Source: Sulfopaludibacter sp963815475 (GTDB lineage Bacteria > Acidobacteriota > Terriglobia > Bryobacterales > Bryobacteraceae). Taken from it: a DNA stretch of 64,000 nt. Made by a program: the position numbers and the translations under genes. Of this stretch, positions 60,437 through 64,000 are shown in pieces. The notes beneath the pieces were generated by a model that searched no databases, was not told the origin of the DNA, and was given only the letters and a program-made list of their open reading frames with translations. The DNA is taken from assembly GCA_963815475.1 (NCBI GenBank), contig CAWFHD010000003.1, positions 5,084,001 to 5,148,000 of the forward strand, read 5' to 3'. Position 1 is the first letter of the stretch. The number at the start of each line of letters is the position of its first letter.

Positions 60437-61120
60437 ATGACGGCGGAGCAATGGCAGACTGGACGCGAACAGGCGGGGTTCACCCAAGTTGCGGCTGCTC
60501 GCTCGCTCGAAGTCTCCCAGCCTTATTTGTCGCAGTTGGAAACCGGCTTGCGAGTAGCCAGCGCCGAGCTTGCCCGCCGGGCAGCGAAGCTGTACGCGCT
60601 CCCGCCCACCGTTCTCCCGCTCGCCGAGCCTCACGATGTTCCTCCTGACGACCTGCAGCGAAAGCTCGCCTCACTGGGATACCCCGGGTTCGAGCATGTT
60701 CGCTTCAGGACGGCGAGTAATCCGGCAGCGGTGGTTCTAGGCGCGGTGGCGAAGCCCGACCTCGATAGCCGCCTGGTGGAAGCGCTGCCCTGGGTCCTGG
60801 CTACTTATCCGGATCTGAACTGGGAGTGGCTGCGGGATCACGCCAAATTGCGCAACGCGCAGAATCGGCTCGGATATCTGGTGCATCTCGCCAAGCGGAC
60901 GGTGAATGTAGTGCCGCAGCGCGGCGATGCGGCTCGAACGCTGACTCATTGGGAGAGCGAACTCGAAGAATCGCGCCTGGTCCGTGAAGGAACTCTCTGC
61001 CGAGACTCCATGCCCGATGCAGAACGCGCCTGGACCCGGGCGAATCGTCCGAAGGCCGCCGCTCACTGGAATTTGCTCACCAGCCTGGATGCGGATCAAC
61101 TCTGGTATGTCACGCACTGA
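60437..61120 (+). CDS. XRE-family HTH protein, likely antitoxin
   Basis: The 227-residue protein has an N-terminal Cro/C1-type HTH (about 5-60, QAGFTQVAAARSLEVSQPYL then SQLETG). A ~165-residue helical C-terminus contains LPWVLATYPDLNWEWLRDHA and NRLGYLVHLAKRTV. Proteins of this build precede a nucleotidyltransferase-like toxin in several two-gene modules. The downstream gene starts within it (14-base overlap). An inverted repeat overlaps the promoter. Neutralising role inferred. Confidence 0.75.
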   Translation: MTAEQWQTGREQAGFTQVAAARSLEVSQPYLSQLETGLRVASAELARRAAKLYALPPTVLPLAEPHDVPPDDLQRKLASLGYPGFEHVRFRTASNPAAVVLGAVAKPDLDSRLVEALPWVLATYPDLNWEWLRDHAKLRNAQNRLGYLVHLAKRTVNVVPQRGDAARTLTHWESELEESRLVREGTLCRDSMPDAERAWTRANRPKAAAHWNLLTSLDADQLWYVTH

Positions 61121-61568
61121 GACGCCACCCGAGCCTTGGCGTTCATTCCTCTCGGGTGTAGACACATTGCTCACTGAGGAAATTCATCTGCACTGTTGTG
61201 GCGGCTTCGTGGTGACGCAGTGCTATGGCGTCATCCGGAGCACACTCGATGTGGACTTTCTCGGGCTGACACCGTACGCCGCCAGCGGAAAACTGATTGA
61301 ACTCGGAGGGAAGGGCTCCGCACTGCACCGCAAGCACAAGCTCTACCTGGACTGCGTTACAGTGGCGACACCGCCTGAGGACTATGCGGACCGGTTGGCT
61401 CCAATGTTCCCCGGCGCCTGGACTTATCTTCGACTCTTTGCTTTAGAAGCCCACGACGTCGCGCTTTCCAAACTCGAACGGAATCTGACCAGAGATCGCG
61501 ACGATGTGCAGGCTCTCGCCCATGCCCGGGATTCATTTCGAGCACATAAAAAAAGGCCGGCGGCATAG
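61107..61568 (+). CDS. Nucleotidyltransferase-fold protein, likely toxin (AbiEii/DUF6036-like)
   Basis: The 153-residue protein has a minimal nucleotidyltransferase core: HCCGGFVVTQCYGVIRSTLD followed by VDFLGL (the Gly-Gly... T-x-D-V-D pattern). ALEAHDVALSKLERNLTRDR then DDV comes in the C-terminal part. AbiEii-type enzymes add nucleotides to tRNA or other targets and act as toxins with an HTH antitoxin. The 14-base overlap with the HTH gene supports a type II/IV-like module. The C-terminus overlaps a transcription terminator. ATG 61107 has no strong ribosome-binding site, consistent with coupling. Confidence 0.75.
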   Translation: MSRTETPPEPWRSFLSGVDTLLTEEIHLHCCGGFVVTQCYGVIRSTLDVDFLGLTPYAASGKLIELGGKGSALHRKHKLYLDCVTVATPPEDYADRLAPMFPGAWTYLRLFALEAHDVALSKLERNLTRDRDDVQALAHARDSFRAHKKRPAA

Positions 61569-61578
61569 ACCACCGGCC
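61546..61578 (-). terminator. Rho-independent terminator of the amidohydrolase operon
   Basis: Read on the minus strand: GGCCGGTGG, 6-base loop, CCGCCGGCC (one mismatch), then a T run (from AAAAAAA at 61548-61554 on plus). It lies just after the amidohydrolase stop and overlaps the end of the convergent nucleotidyltransferase gene. Third member of the GGTGG/CCACC hairpin family. Confidence 0.7.
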
Positions 61579-61594
61579 ACTTCCACGACTAGCC

Positions 61595-62923
61595 TTACTG
61601 GCGGCTCATGTACTTCTCGTAGAGCCGCGTTTGCTTGTTGGTCAACTCGATTTCCTTGCCCTTGATGTAGACGTGCTCCACCTTGGTCTGGACTTCGAGC
61701 GGGTCGCCATTCGTGATCAACAGGTCGGCCCACTTACCTTTTTCGAGCGATCCCACCTTATCCGACTCTCCCCAGATTTCGGCGGGGTTGATGGTCACGG
61801 CCTTCAACGCTTCGTCCGCGGGAAGTCCGAACCCTACCGCCGCGGCGGCCTGGAACGGCAGATTGCGCACGAACTCATTCGTGAAAGTTCCGAAGGCGAA
61901 CTTTACTCCCGCTTTGTAAAACTGATTGGGCAGCGCCATCGCCTGGTCATACGCATCGTCTTCGTGCTCGGGCAGCGCCAGCACGCGGCCCAGAATCACC
62001 GGGATGTTGTGCGACTTCAGTTCGGGGCCCGCATTCCCCAACTCGCGCGGTCCCATGATCACGATCTTCACCTTCTGCTTGTCGGCGAAAGCGATGGCAT
62101 CGTGGATGGTCTCGGCCGTGGACGCCGACACCGCCACAGGCACTTTGCCATCGATCACCGGAATCATCGCTTCCAGTTTCAGGTCCGGTGTGAAGCCCGC
62201 GGGATGCGCAGCTTTCGCTGCTTTGTAATGCCGGGCGTCATCGAAGAACTGATTGATCTTGGCGATGTTGTCTTCGTACGTGCGGCGAGGATTAGCGCCG
62301 CCCGCCGCTCCACCGATATCTCCGAGCATCGCCAGCACTTCGGGTGGAATATCGCCGCCACCGCGTCCGCCGCGCCCGCCCAGGCTCGGGAAGTTCAACT
62401 GGATGGCCGCCGAGCGCCCGATCTCCATGTCTTCCCACGTGTAGCCGCTGGTGTGGATCATCGCGGCCTGCCCCGAGATCAACTGCGTACCGCCGCCGCC
62501 GCGTCCGCCACCGCCGCCCGGCAGCGTAATGGCGCTGGTGATTCCGTTCACACGCACCGCGCCGAAGTGCTCGCTCTCCGGGTTCACGGCCACCAGGGCA
62601 CGGAGTTGCGGCATGAACTGGCCGATCTCGCCGGTGTCCACGCTCTCACGCACCGACTGGATTTCCTGCAGTCCCAGGTTGGTGGCTGAATCGATGAGGC
62701 CGGGATACACCCGCAGGCCCTTGCCCTCCACCACCTTCACGCCCTTGGGCGCCGTGATCTTGGACCCGATCTCGGCGATCTTGCCGTCCTGCACTAACAC
62801 GGAGACGCCCTTCATCTCCTTGGCCGTCACCGGATAGACATCCACATTGCGCAGCAGGAAGGTATCGTTCGCGCCTGCCAGCGCCGCAATCGCACAGCTT
62901 AGTAAAAGTCCTACGAATTTCAT
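61595..62923 (-). CDS. Exported amidohydrolase-like protein lacking the HxH metal motif
   Basis: The 442-residue protein has a signal peptide (MKFVGLLLSCAIAALAGA) and the amidohydrolase composite domain. It starts LLRNVDVYPVTAKEMKGVSV then EGKGLRVYPGLIDSATNLGL. The canonical PGLIDxHxH is SATN here, so the two metal-binding histidines are absent. The C-terminal part has KAVTINPAEIWGESDKVGSL and KGKWADLLITNGDPLEV, as in imidazolonepropionase-like enzymes. Glycine-rich loops (GGGGGRGGGG, GGRGGRGGG) interrupt the barrel. It is coupled to the upstream amidohydrolase gene by ATGA, so it may be a non-catalytic partner. Confidence 0.8.
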   Translation of the reverse strand: MKFVGLLLSCAIAALAGANDTFLLRNVDVYPVTAKEMKGVSVLVQDGKIAEIGSKITAPKGVKVVEGKGLRVYPGLIDSATNLGLQEIQSVRESVDTGEIGQFMPQLRALVAVNPESEHFGAVRVNGITSAITLPGGGGGRGGGGTQLISGQAAMIHTSGYTWEDMEIGRSAAIQLNFPSLGGRGGRGGGDIPPEVLAMLGDIGGAAGGANPRRTYEDNIAKINQFFDDARHYKAAKAAHPAGFTPDLKLEAMIPVIDGKVPVAVSASTAETIHDAIAFADKQKVKIVIMGPRELGNAGPELKSHNIPVILGRVLALPEHEDDAYDQAMALPNQFYKAGVKFAFGTFTNEFVRNLPFQAAAAVGFGLPADEALKAVTINPAEIWGESDKVGSLEKGKWADLLITNGDPLEVQTKVEHVYIKGKEIELTNKQTRLYEKYMSRQ

Positions 62924-64000
62924 TGGCCGCCTCTTCCTCCGCGTCCGCCGCGTCCGCCTTGAGTCTGTTGCTGTTTCAATTTATCCACCAGCTTCTGCTT
63001 CTCGGCTGCTTTCGCAGTCAGATCGCTGATTTCCTTGTCGCGATCGAAATACACCGTGCCGTCGATCAGCACCTTCTGGACCTTGGCGTAGTCGGACAGT
63101 GGATACTTGTCGTACATCACGAGGTCGGCATCCTTGCCCACGTCGATGGAGCCCACGCGATTGTCGATGCCCAATTGCTTCGCGGGGTTGATGGTCACCA
63201 TGGCCAGCGCTTCGGTTTCGGTGGCGCCGCCGTACTTCATGGACTTGGCGGCTTCGGTGTTGAGGTGGCGCATCAGCTCTGCGTCGTCGCTATTGATGCT
63301 GACCACTACGCCTTCCTTAGTCATGAGCGCCGCGTTATACGGAATGGCATCGGCCGCTTCCACTTTGTAATCCCACCAGTCGCTAAAGGTCGATCCGCCG
63401 GCGCCGTGCGCGGCGATCTCCTTGCCCACTTTGTAGCCTTCCAGCACGTGCTGGAAGGTGCGGATCTTGAAGCCGAACTCATCGGCCACTCGGATCAGCA
63501 TGAGAATTTCATCCGACCGGTAAGAGTGGCTGTGCACGTAGCGCGTGCCTTCGAGCACTTCCTTCAACGGCTCGAGTTTGAGATCGGTGCGCGGCGGAAT
63601 GGGATGCTCGCCCTTGGCTACGGCGGCCTTGTAATTGTCCCACTCGGCTTTGTACGCCTTGGCTTCGGTGAAGGCCTCGCGGATCACGTCCTCCACGCCC
63701 ATGCGGGTCGCAGGATAGCGCGCCTGCACGGTAGTGGCAGCGCCGCGGCCGCCCTGGGGATTGCCCGACCGCTTCACGTTCTCGCCCAATGCGAACTTGA
63801 TGCCGGGCGCCGCGCCTTCGAACATCATGGTGCTGGCGTCCTTGCCCCAGCGCATCTTCAGCACTACGGTCTGTCCGCCGATGGAGTTGGCCGAGCCGTG
63901 CAGAATGTTCGCCGTAGTCACGCCACCCGCCAGCGCGCGATAAATCGAGATGTCCTCAGGGTTGACGATGTCCTTGATGTTGGCCATCGAGGAGACCGAG
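62920..64000 (-). CDS. Amidohydrolase, N-terminus beyond the window
   Basis: The visible ~360 codons (start lies beyond 64000) match a secreted imidazolonepropionase-like amidohydrolase: VNPEDISIYRALAGGVTTAN, HGSANSIGGQ, RYVHSHSYRSDEILMLI and AAHGAGGSTFSDWW. GVVVSINSDDAELMRHL and VTINPAKQLGIDNRVGSI follow. The ligand His and Asp of the later barrel strands are present, unlike in the downstream partner; the HxH motif would be outside the window. It ends in a Gly/Arg-rich tail (GGRGGRGGRGG). It overlaps the next gene as ATGA, so both form an operon. Confidence 0.85.
   Translation of the reverse strand, partial: SVSSMANIKDIVNPEDISIYRALAGGVTTANILHGSANSIGGQTVVLKMRWGKDASTMMFEGAAPGIKFALGENVKRSGNPQGGRGAATTVQARYPATRMGVEDVIREAFTEAKAYKAEWDNYKAAVAKGEHPIPPRTDLKLEPLKEVLEGTRYVHSHSYRSDEILMLIRVADEFGFKIRTFQHVLEGYKVGKEIAAHGAGGSTFSDWWDYKVEAADAIPYNAALMTKEGVVVSINSDDAELMRHLNTEAAKSMKYGGATETEALAMVTINPAKQLGIDNRVGSIDVGKDADLVMYDKYPLSDYAKVQKVLIDGTVYFDRDKEISDLTAKAAEKQKLVDKLKQQQTQGGRGGRGGRGGQ

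Overview
The window looks like a chromosomal segment of an acidobacterium close to Bryobacterales/Solibacter. This rests on gene families that are hallmarks of that lineage: an ADOP-type (MacB-like orphan) permease, a TIGR03435-family fragment, a TIGR03436 VWA protein, a TIGR03437/kelch remnant, DUF11 and Ig-repeat surface proteins, and dispersed 'cacggattcacgcggatgaacac' repeats. GC content is high and coding GC3 is strong. No rRNA, tRNA, CRISPR array, insertion sequence or prophage was recognised.

Layout. 1-5 kb: a decayed ADOP permease, a MocR regulator and a DUF11 surface protein. 5.5-11.2 kb: a plus-strand cluster of a DyP-type heme peroxidase, a broken small frame, a large unrecognised protein (apparently split by a frameshift) and an FAD-dependent halogenase/LodB-like enzyme. 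11.4-16.7 kb: a transmembrane FHA-lytic transglycosylase fusion, an MDR oxidoreductase, a kelch/TIGR03437 remnant, a lone receiver protein, a papain-like peptidase with a Pro/Ala-rich N-terminus, and a small membrane-anchored protein. 17-24.8 kb: an mdtABC-like RND efflux operon. 24.9-30.6 kb: two divergent giant Ig/PKD surface proteins that share an N-terminal domain. 30.8-37.7 kb: a minus-strand proteostasis block (hsp20, clpB, htpX, rlmI-like) beneath an uncharacterised P-loop ATPase. 37.9-46.6 kb: small conserved proteins, a compact SecA, a chemoreceptor, and an operon of DUF2089 regulator, membrane protein, GntP permease and pyrophosphatase. 47-56 kb: nagA, a BON protein, a molybdenum-cofactor operon (moeA-moaC-mog) ending in a VWA protein, two secreted glycoside-hydrolase-like proteins, and a variant metallo-beta-lactamase-fold protein. 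56.3-60.4 kb: an ECF42 sigma factor divergent from two DGPF/YCII proteins, a BNR propeller, a MoaD-like protein and a VOC protein. 60.4-61.6 kb: an HTH/nucleotidyltransferase toxin-antitoxin-like pair. 61.6-64 kb: two secreted amidohydrolases, the second running off the window.

The most interesting points are as follows. (1) The DyP peroxidase, unknown protein and LodB-like flavoenzyme form a cluster. (2) A symmetric TGTCGA-N16-TCGACA element between the ECF42 sigma gene and the DGPF genes reads as an ECF42 promoter on both strands. (3) The FHA-TM-transglycosylase fusion could link phosphothreonine sensing to wall cleavage. (4) A BNR propeller is translationally coupled to a ubiquitin-fold MoaD-like protein. 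Several conserved genes (moaC, moeA, rlmI-like and the 7.8-10.2 kb gene) carry single-base frameshifts, which may be real decay or consensus errors.
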